The position numbers were made by a program, and so were the translations under genes. Under the pieces are notes generated by a model. The model was not told the DNA's origin. It made no database searches and saw nothing but the letters and a program-made list of their open reading frames with translations. From Hyphomicrobiales bacterium (GTDB lineage Bacteria; Pseudomonadota; Alphaproteobacteria; Rhizobiales; Beijerinckiaceae): 64,000 bases of DNA. The number at the start of each line of letters is the position of its first letter. Positions within the stretch are counted from its first letter, which is position 1. Shown here piece after piece: positions 36,146 through 45,261 of the stretch. The stretch covers positions 186,001 to 250,000 of the forward strand of contig JAIXSM010000027.1 in assembly GCA_027484655.1 (NCBI GenBank), written 5' to 3'.

Positions 36146-36267
36146 GCCTCTATTTACTGGCGACTTCCCTGCCTAAACTCTCGGTAAGACTCAGAAAGTA
36201 ATTCTGCCAGCTATGGGAAGTCGTCCTGCTGTGACCGCCGCGAGCTATGCACTCGCGGCGGCGTTTT
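36146..36267 (+). ncRNA. Candidate small RNA in AT-rich gap
   Basis: Predicted transcript of about 120 bases between the promoter above and a Rho-independent terminator. Near its 5' end GGCGACTTCCC (36159-36169) pairs with GGGAAGTCGTC (36215-36225) over 11 base pairs including one G-U, and CAGC (36144-36147) pairs with GCTG (36228-36231) just outside. The enclosed 45 bases are AT-rich and only loosely structured. No open frame with a ribosome binding site lies inside. It does not match 6S, SRP, tmRNA or RNase P RNA as I know them. Alternatively it is part of a structured 3' end; expression evidence is needed to decide. Confidence 0.45.
36235..36267 (+). terminator. Rho-independent terminator
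   Basis: CCGCCGCGAG (36235-36244) and CTCGCGGCGG (36252-36261) form a perfect ten-base-pair stem with a seven-base loop, followed by CG and TTTT (36264-36267). The T run lies on the plus strand, so it serves plus-strand transcription and not the molybdenum hydroxylase gene that ends at 36273 on the minus strand. Confidence 0.8.
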
Positions 36268-36272
36268 GCTTC

Positions 36273-38555
36273 TTACGCTAGGCCTGATGCACGAAGACGC
36301 TCTGGCGTGAAGGGCGCCTGACGCAACCGGATGCCGGTGGCGTCGAAGATAGCGTTTCCGACGGCGGCGGTTACCGGTCGCATTGAGCCCTCCCCGGCTC
36401 CTGTTGGCGCCAGGTTCTTTCTGCTTATCAGAACAATGTCGACTGATTGGGGACGTTCAGTCATATCGAGGATTGGGTAGCTCTCCCAATCTGTGCTGGT
36501 AACGTTGTTCTTATCGAAGGTGGTTTCCTCCATGAGCGCTCGACTGAGGCCCTGGACGATATTGCCCTCGATTGTCAGTTTCAGCAGATCAGGATTGATG
36601 ACGATCCCGCAGTCATGGGAGACAACGAACCGCTTCCCCCAAACCTTGCCGGTTTTCAAGTTAACTTCAACTTCCGCGAAGATGGCGACACGCGTTCCTG
36701 CACGCACGGCGTAGGCGACGCCATGACCGATCGCCACGTCGCCACGTCTCTGCTTTCTCGCGGTTGTGTGCCTCTCCCAGCCCGCTTTCTCCGCGACAGT
36801 CTTGATGAGATCCCTGTCGCGCTCATTGCCGAGGTTTTGGAGACGGAAGTCAACGGGGTCCATACCAACCGCGAATGCAACTTCATCGATGAAGCTTTCG
36901 CTGGCGAAGTGGATATCCGGACCAAGCGGATCGCGCAAATGAGATGTCCTCAAGGGCGAGCCAGACTCAAGCAAGGGAGGGATCAGCTCCCATGTGAGCG
37001 ATTTGGCCGGGAACCTGTAGGACTCTTGCGGCGATCCATAAACCAGTGAAGGTTGCGGCTTCACGCCCGCGAGCTGGCTGAACAGATTGTCGCGGGGTTT
37101 GCTTTCGTTTGATGCGACGTTCAATCTGTCAAAGCCCTTGGAGTTGAAGCTCCATGCTATGACCTTGCCATCCTTGTCGAGGCCTGCGCGCACCATATGG
37201 ATTGAGGCTGGGCCTTTTGTATCCCAGCCGTGGGCTTCGTGCCGCTGAGCCTGATATCGCACCGGCTTGCCGACAGCCTTCGCCAAAATGGCTGCAGCGT
37301 TTGCTGCATCGCCCGCATCCCCGCGTCCATATGATCCTGGTCCCCGGACCCATGTGCCGCGCATTTGCTCTGGCTTGACTCCAAGAACAGCCGCAACGCC
37401 CTCTGTGGCGTAGTGAGGCTTCTGGGAGCCTGTCCATACGCGCGAGACGCCGTTCGGCTGATAATCGACCACGGCGCAACCCGGGCCCATGCATGCATGG
37501 GATTGAAATGGGTACTCGTACGTCGCTTCAATGATCCGGACAGCTGACTTGAACGCAGCGTCCATCTTAGCCTGGTCTGCGTTGCTATTGAGTCCGCCGG
37601 TCTTGATCACCGGCGCATTCCGGATGTGCTTGTATAGATCCTTGTGATCGAAGAAGGGCGCCTTGACCTCCGACCATGTCACCTTGAGGTCGCGCGCGGC
37701 CTTGACAGCGTCCCACTCGCGCGGCGCGACGATGCCAAGGAACCCATTTTGATGAACGATCTGGACCCCAGGAATATGCTTTACAGAGTCCCGATCAATG
37801 TTCACCGGAACCGCGCCCGCAACCGGTGGCAGGATCGTTCGACCGTGCAGCATTCCTGGCAGCTTTATGTCGACGACGTAATCCTCTGTGGCGAGGACGA
37901 TAACCGGCACATCACGTCGAGGAGGCGAGGAGCCATATACCTTGTACTCACTTGGATCTTTGCGTTTCCCACGAATGGATTTCAGATCCAGGGCATTTCC
38001 CTTGATGCCGTTCCATTCTACCTCGTTCTCAAACCAGCGGCCTCCAATAAGCTCGCCGTAGCTGACATTCCTCGCCGGATTAGTTTTGACAGAGATAACG
38101 CCATCGTGAATCGTGAGCTCGGCAACCGGCGCCGACAAATGTTTTGACGCCATTTCAAGCAGAACAAGTCGTGCCTCTGCAGCCGCATTGGCGAGCGCAC
38201 GGCCACCTTGGCTCACGCCAACCGAGCTTGAGGCGCCGCCCTGATTGAGAGACGTGGTCGTATCGCTGAAGTCAACTTTGACTCTCTCGACGCGAATATC
38301 CAGTTCTTCGGCGACCATCTGCGCGACGCCGACGTCAGTTCCCTGGCCCATGTCGGGCTTGCCGAACCACGCAGTTACAGTTCCGTCTGCATTGACGGAA
38401 ATGTATGAGGCCAGCCGACGCGGATCTTGGGGAGGACGAAGCGAAGCTCCCTCTTTCGGAACGAAAGCCTGCGCTTTCACGCCTGGCAAAAGAACCGAAA
38501 CCGTGAGTGCGCCGCCCATGGAGAGAAGGTGACGGCGATTGACTTGAAATTCCAT
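36273..38555 (-). CDS. Molybdopterin-dependent hydroxylase large subunit, IorB-like (copy 2)
   Basis: A 760-residue large subunit paralogous to the gene at 18012. It has a twin-arginine-like start (NRRHLLSMGGALTVSVLLPG), PDMGQGTDVGVAQMVAEELD, the molybdopterin-binding segment with HACMGPGCAVVDY and TWVRGPGSYGRGDAGDAANAA, and the C-terminal TGAGEGSMRPVTAAVGNAI, whose Glu is the expected catalytic base. Base composition is visibly lower in GC than the neighbouring genes, and codon choice is more varied, which suggests acquisition by transfer. It starts 11 bases after the stop of its iron-sulfur subunit gene. Substrate unknown; N-heteroaromatic hydroxylation is the family's common activity. Confidence 0.88.
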   Translation of the reverse strand: MEFQVNRRHLLSMGGALTVSVLLPGVKAQAFVPKEGASLRPPQDPRRLASYISVNADGTVTAWFGKPDMGQGTDVGVAQMVAEELDIRVERVKVDFSDTTTSLNQGGASSSVGVSQGGRALANAAAEARLVLLEMASKHLSAPVAELTIHDGVISVKTNPARNVSYGELIGGRWFENEVEWNGIKGNALDLKSIRGKRKDPSEYKVYGSSPPRRDVPVIVLATEDYVVDIKLPGMLHGRTILPPVAGAVPVNIDRDSVKHIPGVQIVHQNGFLGIVAPREWDAVKAARDLKVTWSEVKAPFFDHKDLYKHIRNAPVIKTGGLNSNADQAKMDAAFKSAVRIIEATYEYPFQSHACMGPGCAVVDYQPNGVSRVWTGSQKPHYATEGVAAVLGVKPEQMRGTWVRGPGSYGRGDAGDAANAAAILAKAVGKPVRYQAQRHEAHGWDTKGPASIHMVRAGLDKDGKVIAWSFNSKGFDRLNVASNESKPRDNLFSQLAGVKPQPSLVYGSPQESYRFPAKSLTWELIPPLLESGSPLRTSHLRDPLGPDIHFASESFIDEVAFAVGMDPVDFRLQNLGNERDRDLIKTVAEKAGWERHTTARKQRRGDVAIGHGVAYAVRAGTRVAIFAEVEVNLKTGKVWGKRFVVSHDCGIVINPDLLKLTIEGNIVQGLSRALMEETTFDKNNVTSTDWESYPILDMTERPQSVDIVLISRKNLAPTGAGEGSMRPVTAAVGNAIFDATGIRLRQAPFTPERLRASGLA

Positions 38556-38566
38556 GGAAGCCTCCC

Positions 38567-39022
38567 TCAAGCCTGCGCCGCGCGCATGACAGCGCGCAGG
38601 ATCGCCATATGCGTTCCGCAACGGCACTTGATGCCGGACAAAGCATCTTTCATCTGTGCTTCGGTGGGCTTTGGGTTGCGCTCAAGAAACGCGGCGGCGG
38701 TCATGATCCAGCCATTGATGCAATATCCGCACTGCGGAACTTGCTCTGCAATGAAGGCTTCCTGCAGTTTATGGGCTTTGCCGCCGCCAAGTCCGGCGAG
38801 CGTCGTAATTTTCGTATTCTGGACGGAATCTACAGGTGTGACGCATGAACGCGTGGCGGCGCCGTCGATGATGACTGTGCAAGCTCCGCATTGGGCGAGG
38901 CCGCAGCCAAATTTTGGATTCCTGAGACCGAGGTCATCACGCAAAGCATAAAGTAACGGCATGTCGCCATCAGCGTCGATGGTATGCGCCTTCCCATCAA
39001 CATTGAGTTGAATTCTCGCCAT
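38567..39022 (-). CDS. [2Fe-2S] small subunit of molybdenum hydroxylase, IorA-like (copy 2)
   Basis: A 151-residue protein with all eight cluster cysteines at the same positions as in copy 1: Cys40, 45, 48, 60 (FGCGLAQCGACTV, RSC) and Cys98, 101, 133, 135 (QCGYCINGW, CRCGTH). It begins MARIQLNVDGKAHTIDADGDMPLLYALRDDLG. It is first in a two-gene operon with the large subunit. Base composition is again lower in GC than flanking DNA. Confidence 0.92.
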   Translation of the reverse strand: MARIQLNVDGKAHTIDADGDMPLLYALRDDLGLRNPKFGCGLAQCGACTVIIDGAATRSCVTPVDSVQNTKITTLAGLGGGKAHKLQEAFIAEQVPQCGYCINGWIMTAAAFLERNPKPTEAQMKDALSGIKCRCGTHMAILRAVMRAAQA

Positions 39023-39136
39023 GAGCTTCCTCCCATCTATGGCTGGCTTCTTGCGGGGCCACCCAAGCGCATCTTGCTGCTTTTCGCCGCCGTCGTAAAG
39101 CAGCGGCCGCCTTGCGCGATTGCACGACGATAGGCC

Positions 39137-40228
39137 TCATTCACGTCGAGGCAGGGCGATGGGCTCGTCCAGCAGGCAGAGCCACACGCCTGCTCCGGCC
39201 TCGGGCGAGACGTCGGGCGGCCCTATCACGCGAAGGCGCGCGTCGCCGAGTTCAGTCACGCATTCGACAAAGCCGCCGAGGAAGGTGACGGAACGCACCT
39301 GCGCCGCAAGACCCGCAGAGCCATCCGGCCTGCTTGCGGACAGGCGTAACCGCTCCGGACGCAGCACGAGTGTGACCGGGCTTCCCGGTTGCGCGGCGGA
39401 CCGGCACGTGAGCGACTGCCCATCGTTCAGGCGAACGCGGGCGCGCCCATCCGCCAGCGCCGTATCGACTACCCCGTCGATGGTGTTCGCGGCCCCAAGA
39501 AACTGCGCCACGAAGATATCTCTCGGGTGCGCATAGATCTCCCTGGGCGCGCCCTCCTGGACGATGCGTCCGTCCTTCATGACGGCGATACGGTGCGCAA
39601 GGGACATCGCCTCGATCTGATCGTGGGTCACGAACAGGGCCGTCACGCCGACGCGCGCGATCAGTTCCGCCAGCTCCTTGCGCATATGATCGCGCAGCAC
39701 GGCGTCAAGGTTAGACAGTGGCTCGTCGAGCAGCACGAGCGCGGGGTTGCGGACGATGGCGCGCGCCAGCGCCACACGCTGCTGCTGTCCGCCAGACAGG
39801 CGCGGCGCCGGGCGCTCGCCGATATCCTTCATCCCGACGAGGGACAGAACATTCATGACCCGATCGCGGATCTCGCTTTCGCGCAGGCGCGGGCGCTGCA
39901 CGCGCAGGGGATATGCGACGTTCTCAAAGACCGTCATATGCGGCCAGATGGCGTAGGATTGAAAGACAACGCCGATGGGTCGTTCGTGGGTGGGCACGCA
40001 GATGCCTGCGGTTGCGTCGTAGACGACGCGACCGTCGATCTCGATGACGCCGCCGCTGGGCTCCTGCAGGCCGGCCACACACCTCAGGGTGGTGGTTTTG
40101 CCGCAGCCGCTGGGGCCAAGCAGAGCGTAGCAGGCGCCTTTCTCGATGTTGAAGGACACATCATCGACGCCGACCACCGTGGCGCCGGCGTTGTTGAACG
40201 CGCATTTCAGTCCCTTGACGTTCAACAT
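39137..40228 (-). CDS. ABC transporter ATP-binding protein, Fe3+/polyamine type (module 1)
   Basis: A 363-residue ATPase of the FbpC/PotA type: Walker A GPSGCGKTT, Q-loop VVFQSYAIWPHM, signature LSGGQQQR, Walker B VLLDEPLSNLDA, switch His in VTHDQIEAM, and a C-terminal TOBE-like domain from about residue 285. It ends the operon formed with the permease, whose stop lies one base before the ATG, and the binding protein. The Fe3+/thiamine/polyamine assignment is by architecture only; the neighbours point to an organic acid. Confidence 0.92.
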   Translation of the reverse strand: MLNVKGLKCAFNNAGATVVGVDDVSFNIEKGACYALLGPSGCGKTTTLRCVAGLQEPSGGVIEIDGRVVYDATAGICVPTHERPIGVVFQSYAIWPHMTVFENVAYPLRVQRPRLRESEIRDRVMNVLSLVGMKDIGERPAPRLSGGQQQRVALARAIVRNPALVLLDEPLSNLDAVLRDHMRKELAELIARVGVTALFVTHDQIEAMSLAHRIAVMKDGRIVQEGAPREIYAHPRDIFVAQFLGAANTIDGVVDTALADGRARVRLNDGQSLTCRSAAQPGSPVTLVLRPERLRLSASRPDGSAGLAAQVRSVTFLGGFVECVTELGDARLRVIGPPDVSPEAGAGVWLCLLDEPIALPRRE

Positions 40229-40229
40229 G

Positions 40230-41954
40230 TCAGGCGCCTCCCCCGCGCGCGACAATGTAGCGTCTGGCGAGAAGGATGATGGGCAGCACCATCGCGATCA
40301 TCATGACGCCCAGCGCTGCGGAGTGCGCCGGCTGCCCGCCCTGGAAGAGTTGCCAGATCAGAACGGACATCACGACATTTTCCTGGCTGTAGAGAACGAA
40401 TGGGATCGTGAATTCCCGCATGCCGATGATGAAGAGCAGCAGGAAGCTTGAGAGAAGCCCGGGCGTGATCAGCGGCAGGAGGATGCGCGTCTGCGTGGTG
40501 AGCCAGCGCGCGCCGGACGCGCGGGAGGCTTCCTCCAACTCAGGGCCGATCTGCATGATCGACGCCCGCGCAAGGCGAGTCGTCGTCGCGAGGCGATATG
40601 AGTAGGCGATGACGAGAATGCCGACCGTGCCATATAGGCCTACCGGAAATGACAGATAAACCACCATCACCGCAAGGCCTGCGATCACGGAGGGAATGCC
40701 CAGAGACATGAATGTGAGCGCGTCGAGCACCTTTCGCCCGGGGGCTTTCGTCCGCACCACAATCCACGCGATCATCGCGCCCACCATCGTGACGATGACG
40801 GCAGACGATATGGCGACCAGAAAGCTGTTGCGCGCCGCGCGCCAGAAGACAGGGTCATTAAGGAAGCTGGCGTAGGCGCGAAATGAGGCGTCCGCCAGAT
40901 TCGCGCGACCTGGCGCAGTGAAGCCGAACAGGCTTGTCCAGATCAGGATCACCGTTGGTAGCGCGGCCGAGAAGGCCACGAACGTCAGGAGGAAGAGGTA
41001 GGCTGGCAGGCGCCAGCGGCCGAGCGGAATCCGTGTCTGCGCATACGCCTTGCCGGTGATCGTGACGAACTTGTCGGCGCTGCGGATGGCGCGGTTGTAG
41101 GCGAGGAGCGCGAGCAGTCCGAGCGCCAGAAACGGAAGCGAGATCGCCGCGGCGCCGCCATAGTTGGGCAGGCCGCTCGCCGGATTGAGTTCGTTGTAGA
41201 TGCGAAACGCGAAGATGTTGATGCGCGCCGGCAGGCCGACGATCAGGGGCAGTTCAAACTGCTCCAGCGTGATGAGCGTCACCAGAATGACAGGGGCGAG
41301 CAACCCCGGTAGCAGCACAGGCAGCGTCACCTTGAAGAATGTTTTGAGGGGCGTCGCGCCGCTCGCCCGCGATGCTTCCTCCAGCGTGGGGTTCATCGAG
41401 CGCAGCGCAGCCGACATTTGCAGGAAAACGAACGGCGTGGTCGACAGCGCCTGACAGAAGATGAGGCCTGTCATGCTGAAGATATTGATCGGTCCTTCTC
41501 CCGACCAGCCGGTGAGGGCGCGCAGGGCGAGGTTGGCCCAGCCCGCGTTAGGACTCATCAGCAGGATCCACGCGATGGCCTTCACCACCACCGGAATCAA
41601 CGTCGGATAGATGATGAGCGCGAACCAGAATGTGCGCCCACGCAGGTCCGTGCGTTCGATCAGCCATGCGAGAGCAAGCGCCATAAGCGTTGACAGCGTC
41701 ACCGTGCCGGCCACGAAGATCAGCGTGTCCGGTAGCACCTTGGTGAGCAGCGCATCATCGCTCACGATGGCGCGCATGTTGTCGAGCGTCCACTGGGCGC
41801 CCGGTTCCATGGGCAGAAAGTCGGCCGGACCGCGGAAGGCGGCATAGACGAGCATGCCCAGCGGAACAGCGATCAAATAAAGCGCAATGAGCGCGCCCGC
41901 CGCGGGAAGCGCTACGGCGAGCCAGTCGCCGCGTCCGGTTCTGCTCGCCGACAT
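40230..41954 (-). CDS. ABC transporter permease with two fused transmembrane domains (module 1)
   Basis: A 574-residue protein made of two binding-protein-dependent permease domains, each with about six helices; EAA-type loops are visible at EEASRASGATPLKTFFKVTLPVLLPG and EEASRASGARWLTTQTRILLPLITPG. Such FbpB-like fused permeases serve Fe3+, thiamine and various organic-solute importers. It follows the binding-protein gene by five bases and precedes the ATPase gene by one base, so all three are translated from one message. ATG 41954 is chosen; the frame extends upstream over the binding-protein gene. Confidence 0.92.
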   Translation of the reverse strand: MSASRTGRGDWLAVALPAAGALIALYLIAVPLGMLVYAAFRGPADFLPMEPGAQWTLDNMRAIVSDDALLTKVLPDTLIFVAGTVTLSTLMALALAWLIERTDLRGRTFWFALIIYPTLIPVVVKAIAWILLMSPNAGWANLALRALTGWSGEGPINIFSMTGLIFCQALSTTPFVFLQMSAALRSMNPTLEEASRASGATPLKTFFKVTLPVLLPGLLAPVILVTLITLEQFELPLIVGLPARINIFAFRIYNELNPASGLPNYGGAAAISLPFLALGLLALLAYNRAIRSADKFVTITGKAYAQTRIPLGRWRLPAYLFLLTFVAFSAALPTVILIWTSLFGFTAPGRANLADASFRAYASFLNDPVFWRAARNSFLVAISSAVIVTMVGAMIAWIVVRTKAPGRKVLDALTFMSLGIPSVIAGLAVMVVYLSFPVGLYGTVGILVIAYSYRLATTTRLARASIMQIGPELEEASRASGARWLTTQTRILLPLITPGLLSSFLLLFIIGMREFTIPFVLYSQENVVMSVLIWQLFQGGQPAHSAALGVMMIAMVLPIILLARRYIVARGGGA

Positions 41955-41959
41955 CGTTC

Positions 41960-42979
41960 TTACCGGGCTGAGCCGGAGATGATCGGCGTCGCTTTGCGAA
42001 TGGCGGCGTCCCGCCGCTCCATGTTGTCCGGCAGGTCGAAGACCACCTTCATTTGCCCTGCGTGCAGCTCCTTTGCGAACGCCTCGTCGGAGCCTCGCTC
42101 GTAATCCCGCCCACCTGTGTGCTTCCTGCGAGCGGCCTTGCCTTCGGGCGTCGCGAGCCATGCGGCGAGCAGGCGAGCGGCGTTCGGGTTGGGCGCCTTC
42201 GCGAAGACCAGCGGGCCAAACTGGACCAGCACCACAGGCTCGGGAATAACCACGCCGAAGGTTTTGCCCTCCAGTTCATGACGGCGATACGTGGTCTCGA
42301 TCTCGCCGAGCGCGATCATGCGTTCGCCCGATTCGATGAAGGTTTCGCGCGGCGCGCGCGTCAGCAGCAGATCGCTCTCATTGATGAGCCTGCGCGCCCA
42401 TTGCAGCGCTGCGTCTTCGCCCCATGCGAGCGCAAGTCCGCCTGTGAGGCGCGGCAGCAGGAAGAGGCTCGCCGTCATCCGCCCCTTGAATTTCGGATCA
42501 AGGAAACCTTCCCATGTCTTCGGGAAATCGGCTTCCGTATGCTTTCTGGGGTCGAACGCGATCGCGTAAAGCGCCTTGTTGGCGTAAAGCATCTTCGAGC
42601 CGAAGCCCGTTTGCGCGTCCTTCAGACCAAGGGCGCTCCAGTCCACGTCCGCCACGAGATTGCGCTGGACGAGCGGCGCCGATGCGGTGACCGAGTTCCA
42701 CATGACGTCGATCTGGTCCCGACCGCCCCGCGCTTCCGCGATGGCGCGCGTGACCACGTCATTGTCCCCGACGAATTGAACTGCGATGCCGGGAAACGCT
42801 TCAGGGAAAGCCTTCGAGATCCATTCAACCTCGCCGCGTTGCGGTCCCCACACGATGACCGCGCCTTCCTTGCGGGCTTTTGCATGGAGATCCCTTGCGG
42901 CTGGCGTGGACGCCCACTGCGCGCAAGCGCTTCCGATCATCGCGGCAAACGCAACAGCCGTCGCGATCCCTCTCATCAT
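41960..42979 (-). CDS. Extracellular solute-binding protein, Fe3+-type fold (module 1)
   Basis: A 339-residue periplasmic binding protein with a signal peptide (cleavage near SACA-QWA). It follows the FbpA/type-II fold pattern: EGAVIVWGPQRGEVEWISKAFPEAFPGIAV, then hinge and PKTWEGFLDPKFKGRMTAS. The adjacent Tyr-Tyr pair that binds iron in FbpA is absent (no YY dipeptide anywhere), which argues against Fe3+ and for another ligand. It lies second in an operon led by a Rieske oxygenase gene, suggesting the ligand is that enzyme's substrate. Start at ATG 42979 or 42976, after GGGGAGG. Confidence 0.88.
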   Translation of the reverse strand: MMRGIATAVAFAAMIGSACAQWASTPAARDLHAKARKEGAVIVWGPQRGEVEWISKAFPEAFPGIAVQFVGDNDVVTRAIAEARGGRDQIDVMWNSVTASAPLVQRNLVADVDWSALGLKDAQTGFGSKMLYANKALYAIAFDPRKHTEADFPKTWEGFLDPKFKGRMTASLFLLPRLTGGLALAWGEDAALQWARRLINESDLLLTRAPRETFIESGERMIALGEIETTYRRHELEGKTFGVVIPEPVVLVQFGPLVFAKAPNPNAARLLAAWLATPEGKAARRKHTGGRDYERGSDEAFAKELHAGQMKVVFDLPDNMERRDAAIRKATPIISGSAR

Positions 42980-43007
42980 TCGCGCCTCCCCTTCAGGTTG
43001 TTGGTTG

Positions 43008-44324
43008 TCATTCCGCAGCGATCTTGAGCGCGCCGGTCGGGTTCTTCGATTTTCGCATCTGGTCCGTGTAGGCTTCGAGCCAGCCGATGCTTTTCTTGCT
43101 CACGAAATCGCCGCCACGGGCGCCCTGAAATGTCTGCGGGTGATCGACGCCGGGCGGCGTCAGACCCTCCGCCGCGCCGCGGGCTGCGTTGAGAAGGCGC
43201 CGCCGCGTGCGGTTGATCATCAGGTCGCTGACGGAAAGATGCTCCCAGGTATGATCGACGATGCCGCCCATGCTCTCGGTCATCGCCTGATCCTGCAGGT
43301 GGATGCCTTCAATCCCCGAGTAGCTCGACGCGCGCTGCAACGCCCGGTCGATCATGTAATCGTTGCTCGCGTTCGCGGCGAGACGCCAGCGGCCGAACCA
43401 GTCGGTCGTGTTCGGCAGGAACGCGTTGCCGATGCTGGCGCCGGGAATTTGCGATCCATCCTTCAGCTTGCGCAGTCCCGGCGTGTTCCGCTTCCACGAG
43501 ACATGGAAGAACATGGTGTGCGTGTCGTCCATGGGCGCCCAGGCCCGCGCGATCACGTGATCTTCGAACTGCCCGTCGGGCGGAATCGTCCAGAACGGAA
43601 AGAGGAAGTGGGAGACGCGCCAGTAGGTCTGCTCGTCGTCCGCGGGCCGGTGCGCGGCGTACATGGTTCCCCAGTCGGTGTCCGCCACATGGTATTCCGG
43701 CGCCCTCTCCTTGAGCGCATACACGCCCAGGTTTGTCTGGTCCGCCTCGTCCGCAGTCACCGCCCCCATATGCAGGAAGCTGAAGTGCGACGTGTCGATG
43801 TCGCCTTCGAGTCCCTGCAACCAGTTGCATTCGCGCTGCACGCAAAAGAGGTTGCGCTCCTCCTCCGGCAGCATCACCGCCTCGAAGCAGGGCAACTCGG
43901 GCGGCTGGGCGCGAGACCCCATGTAGACCCAGATGATGCCGCTGCGCTCGGCTGCGCGATACGCCTTGCCCCTCACTTTGGCGGCGAAGGCGAGGTGCTT
44001 CGGCACATTTGGCATATCGGTGCAGACGCCGTCCGCGCCGAACTTCCACCCGTGGTAGGCGCAGCGGATTCCGTCGCCCTCATTGCGTCCGAAGAAAAGG
44101 GACGCGCACCGATGCGGGCAGCGGTGATCCATCACGGACACGCTCCCGTCCCCATTGCGGAAAGCGATAAGTTTTTCGCCCAGAAGCATCAGACGCACAG
44201 GATCGCCGCCCGCCTCAAGTTCGCGAGACATAAGTCCGGGTATCCAATATTCCCGCATGAGCTTGCCCATCGGGGTTCCCGGCCCCACGCGGGTGAGGAT
44301 CTCACTCTCAGCGGCGGTCGTCAC
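43008..44324 (-). CDS. Rieske non-haem iron oxygenase, phthalate 4,5-dioxygenase-like
   Basis: A 438-residue oxygenase component. The Rieske [2Fe-2S] ligands are Cys69, His71, Cys88 and His91 (CPHRCASLFFG, CAYHGWKF). The catalytic iron site follows in GLEGDIDTSHFSFLH. The opening ILTRVGPGTPMGKLMREYW is characteristic of the phthalate 4,5-dioxygenase-like group, which also includes other aromatic-acid and O-demethylating oxygenases. The start is GTG at 44324 with AGGAGGT six bases upstream. No ferredoxin-reductase gene lies nearby. It is the first gene of a run with the ABC importer and is similar to the partial oxygenase at 63668. Confidence 0.92.
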   Translation of the reverse strand: MTTAAESEILTRVGPGTPMGKLMREYWIPGLMSRELEAGGDPVRLMLLGEKLIAFRNGDGSVSVMDHRCPHRCASLFFGRNEGDGIRCAYHGWKFGADGVCTDMPNVPKHLAFAAKVRGKAYRAAERSGIIWVYMGSRAQPPELPCFEAVMLPEEERNLFCVQRECNWLQGLEGDIDTSHFSFLHMGAVTADEADQTNLGVYALKERAPEYHVADTDWGTMYAAHRPADDEQTYWRVSHFLFPFWTIPPDGQFEDHVIARAWAPMDDTHTMFFHVSWKRNTPGLRKLKDGSQIPGASIGNAFLPNTTDWFGRWRLAANASNDYMIDRALQRASSYSGIEGIHLQDQAMTESMGGIVDHTWEHLSVSDLMINRTRRRLLNAARGAAEGLTPPGVDHPQTFQGARGGDFVSKKSIGWLEAYTDQMRKSKNPTGALKIAAE

Positions 44325-44492
44325 AGCGTTACCTCCTGTCGGGACTTTGCCTGACGCGCGCCCGGCGCAATCGGCTTCCCGTTCCTTTCTAGGTTGTCAT
44401 GCGGCTGAAAAGCTGTCCACGCTCCCCGTCGCCGCTGGCCTGACATGGCGGGCAGGGAGGTTCCCTGCGAGGCTGGACCCACCGTCGCCCTG

Positions 44493-45245
44493 TCAGTCCT
44501 GCGGGGCCCACGCGGGCTTGCGCTTCTCACGATAGGCGGCGACGCCTTCGCGGGCCTCCGGCGAGCGTTCGAGCCCCCTTGGCTCGCCGGTCGCGTCGCT
44601 CGCCGGGGCGCCAGAGACGATGTCGGCGATGCGCGCCTTCAACTCCGCCCCCGCCATGGGGGCCCCATGCAGAAACGCATCGATGATTTGCCCGATCCGG
44701 GCCTCGCCGTCGCCCGCGGGCAGGATCTCATGGGCGACGCCAAGGCGAAGGGCGTCGGCGGCCCCGATGCGTTCGCCCGAGAGGCCATAGCGGCGGAAGG
44801 CGCGCGCTCCCATGGCGCGCATGAAGTAAACTGAAAGCTCCCGCGAAGGCGCAATGCCAACGCGCAGCTCCGGCACGGAGAAGAAGGCGTTCTCTCCGGC
44901 CAGAACCACGTCGCAACAGGCGGCGATGGCCAGGCCGCCCCCCACACATCCCCCCTGCGCCACGGCGATGGTCGGTTTGGGGAAGGTGTCGAGCGCCTCC
45001 AGCATCTGCGCGAGTGTGACGCCGCCGCTGCCTTCGCCGCGCCCGCCGATGTCTGCGCCCGTGCAGAAATGCTTACCCTCGCCGCGCAGCACGAGCACGC
45101 GCACGTCCCGATCCTGCGCGAGGCTCGTAAGGACGGCGTGGAGTTCGTCCAGCATACGCTGGTTGAAAGCGTTGCCGCGCTCGGGCCTGTTCAGCACGAG
45201 TGCGGCGACGCCGCGGGCAGAGCGTTGCAAGCGAAGCGTCTCCAT
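44493..45245 (-). CDS. Enoyl-CoA hydratase/isomerase family protein
   Basis: A 250-residue crotonase-superfamily enzyme. It shows NRPERGNAFNQRMLDEL, the oxyanion-hole segment GKHFCTGADIGG, and PTIAVAQGGCVGGGLAIAACCDVVLA followed by FSVPELRVGIAPS, which carries the catalytic Glu region. Members hydrate or isomerise CoA-thioester intermediates in fatty-acid or aromatic-acid breakdown. It is the last gene in the run with the ligase (gap 16 bases) and importer genes, which suggests a CoA-thioester pathway for the imported compound. Confidence 0.9.
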   Translation of the reverse strand: METLRLQRSARGVAALVLNRPERGNAFNQRMLDELHAVLTSLAQDRDVRVLVLRGEGKHFCTGADIGGRGEGSGGVTLAQMLEALDTFPKPTIAVAQGGCVGGGLAIAACCDVVLAGENAFFSVPELRVGIAPSRELSVYFMRAMGARAFRRYGLSGERIGAADALRLGVAHEILPAGDGEARIGQIIDAFLHGAPMAGAELKARIADIVSGAPASDATGEPRGLERSPEAREGVAAYREKRKPAWAPQD

Positions 45246-45261
45246 GGGGGCTATCTCCTGT

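Noticed and set aside
39137-42979. True ferric iron uptake system
   Set aside because: The binding protein lacks the Tyr-Tyr iron ligands and the operon begins with an oxygenase, so the family label is not taken as function.
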